10,362 bases of DNA from Candidatus Dormiibacterota bacterium (GCA_003133485.1 PKXR01000041.1:1-10362), one strand, 5' to 3'. Positions 1 to 6,908 are shown, numbered from the stretch's first letter. Made by a program: numbers and translations. Notes: generated from the sequence alone by a model not told the origin.

Positions 1-910
1 CCTCCGCCACCTTTAGCGCCAGCACCACGCTCCGCTGCTGACCCTGGGAGGCAAATTGGCGGGCCGGCCGCCCTCCCAGAAGCACCTCGAAGTCATCTCG
101 GTGCGGCCCGACCACGCACTGAGCTCGGGCTATCTCCTCGGCGGAAGTCTGGGCCAGGGCCCGCCGGAAAGCGTCGGCGGGCTCGGCCGTGTCGTCCCAG
201 TTTCCGCCTCGACCCAGTCCAGGCCGGTACCGCAGTTGAAGCTCAGCCGACTCTCCGATCTTGATGATCGCTTCGGCGGCGACCGGCTGGACCATCTCCA
301 GATAGCGCCGCCGGGCCTGGATCACGATCGCACCGTGCTCGATCAGGGCCTCCGTCCAGGGCCCGAGCTCGGCCGGTGTGGCCAGCCCATCTCTAACCCG
401 TCGCAGGAGGGCGGTGCGGTGTTCCACGGCTCGGCGATATCTGGTGGCTGCCTCGGCGTACGGGGAGGAGAGCTGGCTCAGCACTACGTCGAGCAGTCGG
501 CGTCTCGGCTCCGGGCCGCCCTTGACCAAGAGCAGGTCCTCCGGCCAGAACAGCACCACCCGAAACCGCCCCAAGAGCTGGCGCGGGCGGATGAGGTCTC
601 CGTCTTGGCGGAGCTTCCGAACCCAGCGCTCGGTTGACTCCTGGCGTTCTGCCCGAAACTCTAGTTCGGTGTCTCCGAGACGGGTCACCAGATGGGCCGC
701 GACCCCCATCCTCGCCTCGCCCCACGACGCGCACTCGGCCAGCGATCCTGACCTAGGGGATCTAGTCAAAGCGAGGGTGGAGATCGCCTCAAGCAGGCTG
801 GTCTTGCCCTGACCATTCTGGCCCAAGACCAGGTTCACGCCGGGGAGTAGCGCTAGCGAAGCCTGCTGATAGATGCGAAAGCAGACCAGGCGCAGCTGCG
901 AGAGGTACAC
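1..910 (-). CDS. recF: DNA replication/repair protein RecF (3' end cut by window edge)
   Basis: RecF is an ABC/SMC-like ATPase that binds gapped or stalled DNA and helps RecO and RecR load RecA. The 303 codons present include the Walker A loop GQNGQGKTS (residues 30-38), the GPHRDD motif (about 268-273) and the SQGQQR ABC signature (about 288-293) followed by VVLALKVAE. RecF proteins usually have about 360-380 residues, so the last 60 or so, including Walker B, lie outside the window. The start is a GTG at 908-910. It is the only plausible start between the in-frame stop at 947-949 and Walker A, and a GGACGG stretch about 10 nt upstream can act as ribosome binding site. It begins 22 nt after the dnaN stop, so dnaN and recF are very likely co-transcribed, as in many bacteria. 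The reading frame is intact over the visible part. Confidence 0.95.
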   Translation of the reverse strand, partial: MYLSQLRLVCFRIYQQASLALLPGVNLVLGQNGQGKTSLLEAISTLALTRSPRSGSLAECASWGEARMGVAAHLVTRLGDTELEFRAERQESTERWVRKLRQDGDLIRPRQLLGRFRVVLFWPEDLLLVKGGPEPRRRLLDVVLSQLSSPYAEAATRYRRAVEHRTALLRRVRDGLATPAELGPWTEALIEHGAIVIQARRRYLEMVQPVAAEAIIKIGESAELQLRYRPGLGRGGNWDDTAEPADAFRRALAQTSAEEIARAQCVVGPHRDDFEVLLGGRPARQFASQGQQRSVVLALKVAE

Positions 911-932
911 CTGGTTTGATCCGTCCGTGCCC

Positions 933-2063
933 TCAGATGGCCACCCTTACGGGCATGATCACGTAGCGGTACGAGTCGTCCCCAGGGGCCCGCACCAGAC
1001 CCGGCGAAAGAGGTCCGTTCAAGATCAATTCGACCTCTGGCGAATCGATGAGGTTGAGGACGTCCGCGACGTAGCGGGCGTTGAAGGCGATTCCCAGGCT
1101 GTCACCGTCAACCGCGGCATCGACCCCGGCCACGTTGTCCCCCACTTCGTTGGTGTTGGCTGACAGCACGATCTGCCCTGATTCGCAACGAATCTTCAGG
1201 ACATTAGCGGCGTCGCGCGCGAAGAGTGAAATCACCTTGGTGGTCCGCCGCAGCTCCTCGGTGGAAGCGCGCACTACTGTTTGGGATGCCGTGGGAATGA
1301 CCTTCTCGTAGCTGGGATAGACCCCGTCGATTAGCCTGGCGGTGAGCTCATATCCCGGAAGATGGAACTTAACCTGGGCCCGCGTCGCTCCGATCGTGAG
1401 GCTGACCGACGCGGGGCTGGCCGCCACCGGCTTGAGGAGTCGGGAGAGCTCCGACAGCGCCCGGGCCGGGATGATAACTCCAAAGCGCTCTCCCTGGCGG
1501 TCGCCGTCGGTGGCGCGAATCACCCTGATCGCCAGCCGGTGCCCGTCGGTGGCGACCATGGTCACCTCCGGTCCAGCGATCTCCGTCAGCACGCCTGTGT
1601 AGATCGGCCGGCCGTCATCCGCGCTGGCTGCAATCACCGTCTGATCGATGGCGGTGAGCAGGGTTTGGGGATCCAACTCGACCGTGTCCCCCTCCGAGAC
1701 CTCTGGTAGGGGCGGAAACTCCTTCGCGTCAACGCCTCGAATGTGGGCGTCGAAGCGTCCGCTCTGCAGGCTGACCGTTTGGTGCGCCTGGTCCAACTGC
1801 CAGCGCAGGGGCTGCTCGGGGAGAGCACTCACAAACTCCGAGAGCATGCGGGCCGGCACGGTGACCGCGCCTTCTTCCTCGACCTCGGCCGCGAGAGAGT
1901 GGTGGATGGTGAGATCGAGATTGGTGGCCGTCAGCTGCAAGGACCCGTCCCGGGCCGCGACCAGCACATTGTTCAAGATTGGCAGGGTCACCCGGCTGGA
2001 GACTGCCCGGCTTACGGAGTTGAGGCCAGCACCCAATTGCTGGGGCGAGATAGTGCACTTCAC
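933..2063 (-). CDS. dnaN: DNA polymerase III beta subunit (sliding clamp)
   Basis: This is the ring-shaped processivity clamp that tethers DNA polymerase III and other replication and repair proteins to DNA. The 376-residue product matches the family's usual length and should hold the three repeated clamp domains of about 120 residues each. Visible signatures are the N-terminal LPILNNVLVAA segment, the VATDGHRLAIR segment in the middle domain, and the C-terminal YRYVIMPVRVAI, which lines the partner-binding pocket (compare the MPMRL end of the E. coli clamp). The start is GTG at 2061-2063. AAGGAG (plus-strand 2073-2078) sits 9 nt upstream, a strong ribosome binding site. The gene lies between dnaA and recF in the conserved order. 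No anomalies were seen. Confidence 0.97.
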   Translation of the reverse strand: MKCTISPQQLGAGLNSVSRAVSSRVTLPILNNVLVAARDGSLQLTATNLDLTIHHSLAAEVEEEGAVTVPARMLSEFVSALPEQPLRWQLDQAHQTVSLQSGRFDAHIRGVDAKEFPPLPEVSEGDTVELDPQTLLTAIDQTVIAASADDGRPIYTGVLTEIAGPEVTMVATDGHRLAIRVIRATDGDRQGERFGVIIPARALSELSRLLKPVAASPASVSLTIGATRAQVKFHLPGYELTARLIDGVYPSYEKVIPTASQTVVRASTEELRRTTKVISLFARDAANVLKIRCESGQIVLSANTNEVGDNVAGVDAAVDGDSLGIAFNARYVADVLNLIDSPEVELILNGPLSPGLVRAPGDDSYRYVIMPVRVAI

Positions 2064-2333
2064 TGAATACGTCTCCTTGGCTTCAAGAGCTCTCCACCTT
2101 GCCTTTCAACACCCCGTCACAGCTCTTGGTACGAATTTGTATAACCGTAGCCATAGTAGGGGAGTGAAGGTTGGGGAAACCGATCGAAGCTGAACTCGCT
2201 TTGGCGGTGGATAGCTTGTGGAAATCCCGGCGTGGCCCGGCTGACAACCGGGGCGATTTGGGGCTGCTGGGGGTTGCCCACAGCTGCTGGGTCCCGCGTA
2301 ACAGGGACACTGGAAAAGATGTGCTCAGCCGGT
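2064..2333. other. dnaA-dnaN intergenic region, candidate oriC
   Basis: This 270-bp gap holds no gene. It contains several 9-mers resembling the DnaA box TTATCCACA or the high-GC variant TTGTCCACA. TTGCCCACA on the plus strand (2274-2282) differs from the high-GC form by one base. On the minus strand are ATTTCCACA (2217-2225), CTATCCACC (2206-2214) and TTATACAAA (2136-2144). The middle two have the same orientation and start 11 bp apart, about one helical turn, as expected for cooperative DnaA loading. The stretch around 2132-2145 is locally AT-rich and could be the unwinding element. Short stems are present at 2236-2252 (CCCGG/CCGGG) and 2291-2308 (GTCCC/GGGAC), without T-tracts. Origins in dnaA-dnaN gaps are well known in Actinomycetota and Bacillota. 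The boxes here are degenerate, so this assignment is an inference. Confidence 0.5.
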
Positions 2334-3707
2334 CTAGCGAGACAGAAGGAGTTCCCGGAGCCGGGCCACGTCGTCGGCGACCCGGGGATCCTCCTTTCTC
2401 TCGTTGACGATCTTCTCGTAGGAGTGAAGCACCGTGGTGTGGTCGCGACCGCCGAAGACCTGGCCGATGGCCGGCAGGCTCATGGCGATCTCCTCCCGAA
2501 TGAGGTACATGGCGATCTGGCGGGGAAAGACGATGTGCTTGTCGCGGCGCTTGCTCCGCATCTCGTCGACCGAGATCCCGTAGTACTCGGCCACCACCTG
2601 CTGGACCAGGTCGACCGAGAGTGGCTTGGTATCGACCGAAGGGATGATGTCGCGCAGGATCTCGGAGACTTGGCTGAGCGACGGACTCTCACCTCCGGAG
2701 ATGGAGGCGTGGGCCAGAACCCGGATCAGGGCCCCTTCCAACTCCCTGATGTTCTTCTGGATCTTGAAGGCGATGAAGGATAGGACCTCCTCGCTGAGTG
2801 GGTTTTGCGCGGAGCCCAGCTTGCTGCGAAGGATGGCCAGACGGGTCTCGAAGTCGGGGGGCTGGATGTCCGCCATGAGACCGCCTTCGAAGCGGGTCCG
2901 GAGCCGATCCTCCAGAGTGGGGATCTCGCGGGGTGGGCGGTCGCTGCTGATCACGATCTGGCGGTTCACCTCTTGCAGGGCGTTGAAGGTGTGGAAGAAC
3001 TCCTCCTGGGTCCTATCCTTGCCCGCCAGGAACTGGATGTCGTCGACCAAGAGCACGTCGACCGTCCGGTAGCGCGCCCGGAACTGGGCCATCCGGTTCT
3101 CCTGGATTGAGGTGATCATCTGGTTCATAAAGCTCTCAGAGGTCACGTAGGCCACCCGCAAGCGGTGGCTTTGCCAGACGGCGTGGCCCACCGCGTGCAT
3201 CAGGTGGGTCTTGCCGAGTCCCACACCTCCGTACAGGAAGAGGGGGTTGTAGGCGCGGCTCGGCGAGTCGGCGACCGCCCGACAGGCCGCGTAAGCGAAC
3301 CGGGAATTGTTGCCATCCACGAAGGCATTGAAGGTGTAGCGCTGGTTGAGTCCTGGGACCGGCTCGGCGATCCCGTCGGAGCGGTCGTCGGTGAGGACGA
3401 CCGGGCCCATGTCATCCGGGGGCAGAGCGACCACCTCTTCGTCGGTGGCGGTCTGGACCGCGAAGTCCACCTCGATGTCCCGGTTGAGAATCGCCGAGAG
3501 GGTCTCCCGAATCACCGCCGAGTACCGGTCACTGACCCAGTCGCGGGCGAGGGGAGTTGGCACCCCGATGATCGCGCGGGACTCCTCCGGGTCGAAGGTC
3601 AGGAGGCGAGCGTTCTTGAGCCAGGCTTCGTAGCCCGGGCGGCTGACCTGGAAGCGCAGCTCCTCCTGGGCGGCGGACCAGAGCTGGTCGGAGGAGAGGC
3701 TCACCAT
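2334..3707 (-). CDS. dnaA: chromosomal replication initiator protein DnaA
   Basis: DnaA is the AAA+ ATPase that binds DnaA boxes, melts oriC and recruits the helicase. From the ATG at 3705-3707 the protein has 457 residues. Domain I is about 1-82 (LW...YEAWLKNARLL). The linker domain II is short, about 83-120. The AAA+ domain starts at NQRYTFNAFV and has Walker A GGVGLGKT (160-167), Walker B VLLVDD (218-223) and the EDRLRTRF arginine-finger region (266-273). The C-terminal DNA-binding domain IV carries the signature GGRDHTTVLHSY (419-430). The frame stays open upstream to a GTG at 3732-3734, which would add nine residues, and GTG at 3702-3704 is a third option. The ATG is preferred because domain I begins directly after it, but the ribosome binding site (GGGG, close by) does not decide. 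The gene diverges from the rpmH operon. Confidence 0.97.
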   Translation of the reverse strand: MVSLSSDQLWSAAQEELRFQVSRPGYEAWLKNARLLTFDPEESRAIIGVPTPLARDWVSDRYSAVIRETLSAILNRDIEVDFAVQTATDEEVVALPPDDMGPVVLTDDRSDGIAEPVPGLNQRYTFNAFVDGNNSRFAYAACRAVADSPSRAYNPLFLYGGVGLGKTHLMHAVGHAVWQSHRLRVAYVTSESFMNQMITSIQENRMAQFRARYRTVDVLLVDDIQFLAGKDRTQEEFFHTFNALQEVNRQIVISSDRPPREIPTLEDRLRTRFEGGLMADIQPPDFETRLAILRSKLGSAQNPLSEEVLSFIAFKIQKNIRELEGALIRVLAHASISGGESPSLSQVSEILRDIIPSVDTKPLSVDLVQQVVAEYYGISVDEMRSKRRDKHIVFPRQIAMYLIREEIAMSLPAIGQVFGGRDHTTVLHSYEKIVNERKEDPRVADDVARLRELLLSR

Positions 3708-3756
3708 GAACCCCAGCGGGAAGCCGGGGCGCACCGAACGAAGCGCAATTCACACC

Positions 3757-3809
3757 TTCTACACAGGAGTGGAAAACCCACCTGAGGGGTAGATTCGCCC
3801 TGTGGAAGA
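3757..3809. promoter_or_regulatory. DnaA-box-like cluster upstream of dnaA
   Basis: Three 9-mers lie 50-100 bp upstream of the dnaA start. TTCTACACA (3757-3765, plus) fits TTNTNCACA fully. AGTGGAAAA (3768-3776; minus strand TTTTCCACT) and TGTGGAAGA (3801-3809; minus strand TCTTCCACA) each miss that consensus by one base. DnaA commonly represses its own promoter through such sites, and they could equally be part of the origin. The sites are degenerate, so chance matches cannot be excluded. No clear -35/-10 pair for dnaA was identified here. Confidence 0.4.
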
Positions 3810-3880
3810 GAGAAGCTCGGACCGGGTCTGACCCACCCCTACGGTCGCTCCCGGATGGTAGCACTGCTCACACTGTCGTG

Positions 3881-3912
3881 CAACGTTTCAAGGCACGTTG
3901 GTACACACCAAC
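3881..3912. repeat. two interlocked perfect inverted repeats
   Basis: CAACGT (3881-3886) and ACGTTG (3895-3900) form a dyad with an 8-bp spacer. Its right arm overlaps the next one, GTTGGT (3897-3902) and ACCAAC (3907-3912), spacer ACAC. All arms match perfectly. The size and spacing suit a dimeric DNA-binding protein operator. The identity of any binder is unknown. Confidence 0.6.
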
Positions 3913-3931
3913 ACGGCGCGGGTCTGAGCAA

Positions 3932-3951
3932 TGTCGGCGACCGCGCCGACA
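3932..3951. repeat. perfect 8-bp inverted repeat
   Basis: TGTCGGCG (3932-3939) and CGCCGACA (3944-3951) are perfect complements around the 4-base loop ACCG. It could be an operator or an RNA hairpin. There is no T-tract next to it, so it is not a typical intrinsic terminator. Confidence 0.65.
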
Positions 3952-4042
3952 ACAATGCACCACCCGTATGGGAGCGCAGATGTTCGGGCACAACAAAACT
4001 GCGCGGACCGCATCCCGGGGGTGCACAGCAACTTGTAACGAG

Positions 4043-4060
4043 CACCGGAGTTTTCCGGTG
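4043..4060. repeat. perfect 7-bp inverted repeat with CCGGA motif
   Basis: CACCGGA (4043-4049) and TCCGGTG (4054-4060) flank the loop GTTT. The core hexamer recurs as TCCGGA at 4067-4072 and 4117-4122, exactly 50 bp apart. The repeated CCGGA core in a non-coding origin-proximal region suggests protein-binding sites, but nothing identifies the protein. Confidence 0.6.
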
Positions 4061-4126
4061 ATCATCTCCGGAAAGCCCATCTTTATCGGGCATTTTTAGG
4101 GCCGCGTCGGGCGCACTCCGGAGAGC

Positions 4127-4154
4127 GCGCCCGGCTTCGCCGCCGGCGCTTCTT
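4127..4154 (+). repeat. GC-rich hairpin followed by TTCTT
   Basis: GCGCCCGGC (4127-4135) pairs with GCCGGCGC (4142-4149) with one bulged base and a 6-base loop, followed by TTCTT (4150-4154). In plus-strand RNA this resembles a weak intrinsic terminator, but no gene is seen upstream on that strand for it to terminate. It may instead be a structural element. Confidence 0.4.
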
Positions 4155-4366
4155 ACATCTCGACGAGTGGCTAGCTGTTGTCGTACCGACTGCGACCCGC
4201 CGTTCCTTAGCGGTACCGCGGCGACCACCTCGCCACCAGTTGGCCCGACGCGGGGTGCGAGTCGGTTCGGTGCGATCAGTGCGCGCACCGGGGCAGTGGC
4301 CGCACCTTCGTGGTCGACTGCCTGCCTCGATGCCACCCGACCCGGTGGGAAGCCGCGCCGGGGCGA

Positions 4367-4381
4367 GATCGAGGCTCGATC
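4367..4381. repeat. 15-bp near-perfect palindrome upstream of rpmH promoter
   Basis: GATCGAG (4367-4373) and CTCGATC (4375-4381) are perfect complements around a single central G. It lies just upstream of the candidate extended -10 element at 4402-4410, at about -50 to -36, a reasonable place for a regulator. Shorter perfect 10-bp palindromes occur at 4210-4219 (GCGGTACCGC) and 4279-4288 (GTGCGCGCAC). Confidence 0.5.
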
Positions 4382-4401
4382 GGGGTCCCTGCGGCGCTGT
4401 C

Positions 4402-4410
4402 TGCTATCCT
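4402..4410 (+). promoter_or_regulatory. candidate extended -10 promoter for the rpmH operon
   Basis: TGCTATCCT has the extended -10 form TGnTATnnT. No good -35 hexamer sits 16-18 bp upstream, which extended -10 promoters can do without. Transcription would start near 4417, giving a leader of about 90 nt before rpmH. It is the best -10-like match seen in the 150 bp upstream of rpmH, but the call rests on one hexamer. Confidence 0.3.
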
Positions 4411-4493
4411 CAGCCCCGGCCTACGGAGAGCAACAGCCCGTGCTGCACAGTCGATTTGGACGTCCCGAACTGGGCCCCGGGTCCGAGTCTGCC

Positions 4494-4498
4494 AAGGA
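4494..4498 (+). promoter_or_regulatory. ribosome binding site of rpmH
   Basis: AAGGA ends 8 nt before the ATC codon at 4507-4509. This is optimal Shine-Dalgarno spacing and is the main support for translation starting at ATC rather than at upstream CTG or TTG codons. Confidence 0.65.
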
Positions 4499-4506
4499 AT
4501 TCGACC

Positions 4507-4653
4507 ATCAAGAGAACTTTTCAGCCCAAGAAGCGCTACCGGAGGAAGACGCACGGGTTCCGTGCCCGGATGTCCTCCCCCGGGGGGGTCCGCGTCATCA
4601 AGCGCCGCCGCCTGAAGGGACGCCTGCGCCTGACACCCGCGCCCGTGCGGTGA
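4507..4653 (+). CDS. rpmH: 50S ribosomal protein L34
   Basis: L34 is a small, very basic protein of the large ribosomal subunit. The 48-residue product shows the family signature [21 protein letters not shown] and the basic C-terminal [11 protein letters not shown], ending in a few extra residues, TPAPVR (bacterial L34 is typically 44-47). Bacterial L34 begins MKRTFQP, and here the codon in the Met position is ATC (4507-4509). No in-frame ATG or GTG lies close upstream. The nearest alternatives are CTG at 4489-4491 (six extra residues) and TTG further back, which lack a ribosome binding site. AAGGA at 4494-4498 is spaced correctly for ATC. The ATC is therefore either a real non-standard start or a sequencing error for ATG. 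The stop overlaps the rnpA start by 4 bp. Confidence 0.93.
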   Translation: MKRTFQPKKRYRRKTHGFRARMSSPGGVRVIKRRRLKGRLRLTPAPVR

Positions 4654-4982
4654 AAACGAAGTACCGTCTCCGGCACTCCGCCGAGTTTCAGGCTGTGAGG
4701 GCGGAGCGGAAGGGCGCCGGGGACGCGGTGCTCCGCGTCCAGGTGAGGGCGAACTCCTTGGGACATCCCAGGATCGGGATCGTGGTGACCAAACGTCTCG
4801 GGGGAGCGGTGGTGCGCAACCGCCTGCGCCGACGCCTTCAGACAACGGTTCGAGGCAAGCTCGGAACACTCGGCGCCTACGACGTCGTGCTGCATCCCCA
4901 ACCAGCCGCCGCGTCAGCCGGCTCCGGCGCGTTGAGTGCCTCGCTGTCGCGGGCGCTGAAGCTGACCGGAGCTGGCCAGTGA
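4650..4982 (+). CDS. rnpA: ribonuclease P protein component
   Basis: RnpA is the protein cofactor of the RNase P ribozyme, which matures the 5' end of tRNAs. The 110-residue product matches the family size. It has the N-terminal [12 protein letters not shown], the central strand [16 protein letters not shown] and the RNR motif [10 protein letters not shown] (55-64) that contacts the P RNA, then the [10 protein letters not shown] segment. The start is GTG at 4650-4652, sharing the GTGA overlap with the rpmH stop. No separate ribosome binding site is seen, so translation is probably coupled to rpmH. The open frame continues far upstream, but that stretch is out-of-frame L34 and leader sequence. 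The end overlaps yidD by 4 bp. Confidence 0.93.
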   Translation: MKTKYRLRHSAEFQAVRAERKGAGDAVLRVQVRANSLGHPRIGIVVTKRLGGAVVRNRLRRRLQTTVRGKLGTLGAYDVVLHPQPAAASAGSGALSASLSRALKLTGAGQ

Positions 4983-5221
4983 GGAAACTCTCGCTCTGGT
5001 TCATCGCCTTCTACCAGGCGACTCTCAGTCCGATATTTGGCCTCATGTCTTCGTGCCGTTACGAGCCCAGCTGCTCCCACTACACGTACGAGGCTATTCA
5101 ACTCTACGGATTCCGCCGTGGTTGGTGGATGGGCATCCGCCGGATCGTCCGCTGCAATCCCTTCCACGCCGGAGGTTATGACCCCGTGCCTTTGCCCGAG
5201 GAGTTGGTCCATGGGCACTGA
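4979..5221 (+). CDS. yidD: membrane protein insertion efficiency factor YidD
   Basis: YidD is a small membrane-associated protein thought to help YidC insert membrane proteins. The 80-residue product has the full family pattern: an amphipathic N-terminus ([18 protein letters not shown]), [15 protein letters not shown] (26-40), and [17 protein letters not shown] (about 54-70). The cysteine-containing motifs are intact. The start is GTG at 4979-4981, overlapping the rnpA stop in GTGA, with GGAG at 4968-4971 spaced 7 nt upstream. The 3' end overlaps yidC by 11 bp. Position between rnpA and yidC is the conserved arrangement. Confidence 0.94.
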   Translation: MRKLSLWFIAFYQATLSPIFGLMSSCRYEPSCSHYTYEAIQLYGFRRGWWMGIRRIVRCNPFHAGGYDPVPLPEELVHGH

Positions 5222-6212
5222 GTTCCTGACTTTCGTCAACCCCGCCGCTCCCGCCCCGACCAACCCGCTGTTGGCGATCTTCTTCTACGTCTTGCTGACG
5301 CCGATCGCGGTGGCTCTGCAATTCCTGGACCATGTCTTCCGCAGCTTCGGCCCGACCGACGCCATTGGCGCCTTCGGGTTGGCCGTAATCGTGCTGACTT
5401 TGTGTATCCGCGGCGTGCTCTTCCCCCTCTTTCGTTGGCAGATTCGCACTCAATGGAAGATCCAAGCGGACCAGCGACGGATGGGCCCGGAATTGCGAGA
5501 GATCCAGGCCAAGTACAAGAAAGACAAGCCGCGTCTCCAGACGGAGACGATGGCGCTGTACAAGCGCCATCAGATCAACCCGCTGAGTCAGTTGTCCGGT
5601 TGCTTCCCACTCCTGATCCAACTGCCGTTCATTTATGCGCTATTCGGCTCCATCAACAAACTGTCCAAAGGACTGCACGGACACGCCAGTTTTTTGTGGA
5701 TCCACAACCTCGACAAGTCGGCACTCAAGGCGGGACTGCTCACCCACCCGACCTTGATCCTTGTGCCGATCTTGGCGGGTGCGCTGACCTTCATGCAGTC
5801 GAAGATGATGATGCAGCAGGCGCGCCCCGACATGACCGACCAGGAAAAGCAGATGTACAACGTCATGAGGCAGACGACGTACCTCATGCCGGTGCTGATC
5901 GCCGTATTCGCCCTGAACTTCAACCAGGGGATCGGTCTCTACTGGATCACCCAGAGCGGTGTCATGGTCCTGCAGGTCTTCTCGATGATGGGATGGGGCG
6001 GTCTCAAGGTGCCACCGTGGTTCCCCGGGGCCGGTTGGCGGCCAAAGAACTCACCGATGGGGCGGGCTCAGACTGAACTAGCGACGGCGGTGGTCGTGGC
6101 TGGCTCAGGCAACGGCGCCGTAGTGCCGGGCGGCCCTCGGCGTACGCCGCCCCGTCCACGTCCATCGCCCCGTCGTCCAAAAGCCAGGGAACGAGGGCGG
6201 CCGCGCCGCTGA
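5211..6212 (+). CDS. yidC: membrane protein insertase YidC/Oxa1 family
   Basis: YidC inserts and folds proteins in the cytoplasmic membrane, alone or with SecYEG. The 333-residue product is the short form without a large periplasmic P1 domain, as in Gram-positive-like lineages. Segments seen are TM1 about 19-38, TM2 about 52-75 with the groove arginine R67 ([10 protein letters not shown]), a charged cytoplasmic loop 76-125, TM3 about 130-148, a TM at 178-196, and C-terminal TMs at 223-237 and 241-260. The tail from about 305 is Pro/Arg-rich ([20 protein letters not shown]) and could touch the ribosome, as basic YidC tails do elsewhere. ATG at 5211 is chosen because GAGGAG (5198-5203) lies 7 nt upstream; the longer frame upstream is out-of-frame yidD. 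Six bases separate it from jag. Confidence 0.95.
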   Translation: MGTEFLTFVNPAAPAPTNPLLAIFFYVLLTPIAVALQFLDHVFRSFGPTDAIGAFGLAVIVLTLCIRGVLFPLFRWQIRTQWKIQADQRRMGPELREIQAKYKKDKPRLQTETMALYKRHQINPLSQLSGCFPLLIQLPFIYALFGSINKLSKGLHGHASFLWIHNLDKSALKAGLLTHPTLILVPILAGALTFMQSKMMMQQARPDMTDQEKQMYNVMRQTTYLMPVLIAVFALNFNQGIGLYWITQSGVMVLQVFSMMGWGGLKVPPWFPGAGWRPKNSPMGRAQTELATAVVVAGSGNGAVVPGGPRRTPPRPRPSPRRPKARERGRPRR

Positions 6213-6218
6213 GCGGGT

Positions 6219-6908
6219 ATGGAACTTAGCGCGACAACCTTTGAGGGCGAGGGCCCAACGGTCGAGGAAGCCGCTCTGGCCGCCTGCCGCGCCGGGGGAT
6301 TGGACCGGGACGGGGTGATGGTCGAGGTGGTCAGCGAGGGCGGTTCTGCCGTTCCCGGTGAGCGGATCTCCGGCTCCGCGGCCCGGGTTCTGGTTCAGCC
6401 GATCCCCCCCGAGGGCCTCCTTGGAAAGAGAAATCTGGAGACGATCCTGCGGTTGATGGAGATCGAGGCCGAGGTGCACGTGCACCCCGCTCGTTCGTCT
6501 GCCTCCGTGCCGGGAGAGCGACCCGATGCCGTACCGCTGCTGCTGGAAGTGGAGGGGTTCGACCTCGGCATCTTGATAGGGTGGAGGGGGGAATCCCTGC
6601 GGGCTCTGCAAACCGTCCTCAACCTGATGCTGGGTGAGAGCAGCCTGACGCCCGGAGCGCCACGGTTGATCGTAGACGTGGCCAAGTACCGGCAGCGGCG
6701 GGAGCACACGGTGACCCAGATGGCACTGCGGATGGCGGCCGGAGTGGTCAGAAGCGGCCATCCGGTCACCCTGGAGCCGATGCAGCCCTACGAGCGGCGG
6801 GCGGTACACCTGGCTCTGGCTGATGACCCCAGCGTGTCTACCGAGAGCACCGGGACGGACGCTGAGCGCCGAGTGACCATTCGGCCGTCCGGAGAGGCCG
6901 GGCCCTGA
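6219..6908 (+). CDS. jag: Jag/KhpB family RNA-binding protein (Jag_N, KH, R3H)
   Basis: Jag (also called KhpB or EloR) is a cytoplasmic RNA-binding protein that with KhpA affects cell elongation and division in Gram-positive bacteria. The 229-residue product has a Jag_N domain (about 1-55, EGPTVEEAALAACRAGG), a KH domain (about 68-153) with the GxxG loop as GWRG (121-124), and an R3H domain (about 160-222). The R3H core R193-x3-H197 is in YERRAVHLAL, followed by VSTESTGTDAERRVTI, typical of the family. The ATG lies 6 nt after the yidC stop with only a weak GAGCGGG-like ribosome binding site, suggesting coupling. Its TGA overlaps the next gene by 4 bp. The usual downstream neighbour rsmG is absent here. 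Confidence 0.93.
   Translation: MELSATTFEGEGPTVEEAALAACRAGGLDRDGVMVEVVSEGGSAVPGERISGSAARVLVQPIPPEGLLGKRNLETILRLMEIEAEVHVHPARSSASVPGERPDAVPLLLEVEGFDLGILIGWRGESLRALQTVLNLMLGESSLTPGAPRLIVDVAKYRQRREHTVTQMALRMAAGVVRSGHPVTLEPMQPYERRAVHLALADDPSVSTESTGTDAERRVTIRPSGEAGP

Larger units (their letters stand above)
3708..4506. other. dnaA-rpmH divergent intergenic region, no gene seen
   Basis: About 800 bp separate the dnaA and rpmH starts. Open frames of up to about 165 codons cross it on both strands, but their predicted proteins are low-complexity, rich in Arg, Pro and Ala, lack recognisable motifs, and have no convincing ribosome binding sites. They are read as chance frames of GC-rich DNA. The region contains the DnaA-like boxes near dnaA, a series of perfect inverted repeats (listed separately), a locally AT-rich patch at 4079-4098, and a possible rpmH promoter at 4402-4410. 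The AT-rich patch includes GCCC (4075-4078) and GGGC (4088-4091) followed by ATTTTT, which could form a weak hairpin with a U-tract in plus-strand RNA. No full 16-bp parS site was found. Confidence 0.6.

Noticed and set aside
2232..2783. 183-codon plus-strand frame antisense to the dnaA 3' end
   Set aside because: Covers strongly supported dnaA sequence and its product matches no recognisable family; a shadow of the real gene.
3881..3900. Possible parS site because of GTTTCA near 3885
   Set aside because: Only one half of the 16-bp TGTTTCACGTGAAACA consensus is approached and the other half does not match.
4127..4154. Intrinsic terminator
   Set aside because: The hairpin is convincing but the T-tract is short and interrupted and no upstream plus-strand gene needs terminating, so it is listed only as a repeat.
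3839..4336. 165-codon open frame on the minus strand upstream of dnaA
   Set aside because: Low-complexity product without motifs, no ribosome binding site, overlaps the inverted-repeat region; typical chance frame of GC-rich DNA.
6105..6809. 234-codon minus-strand frame antisense to jag and the yidC tail
   Set aside because: Both plus-strand genes are recognised across the whole stretch; the antisense product is His/Gln/Pro-rich without motifs.
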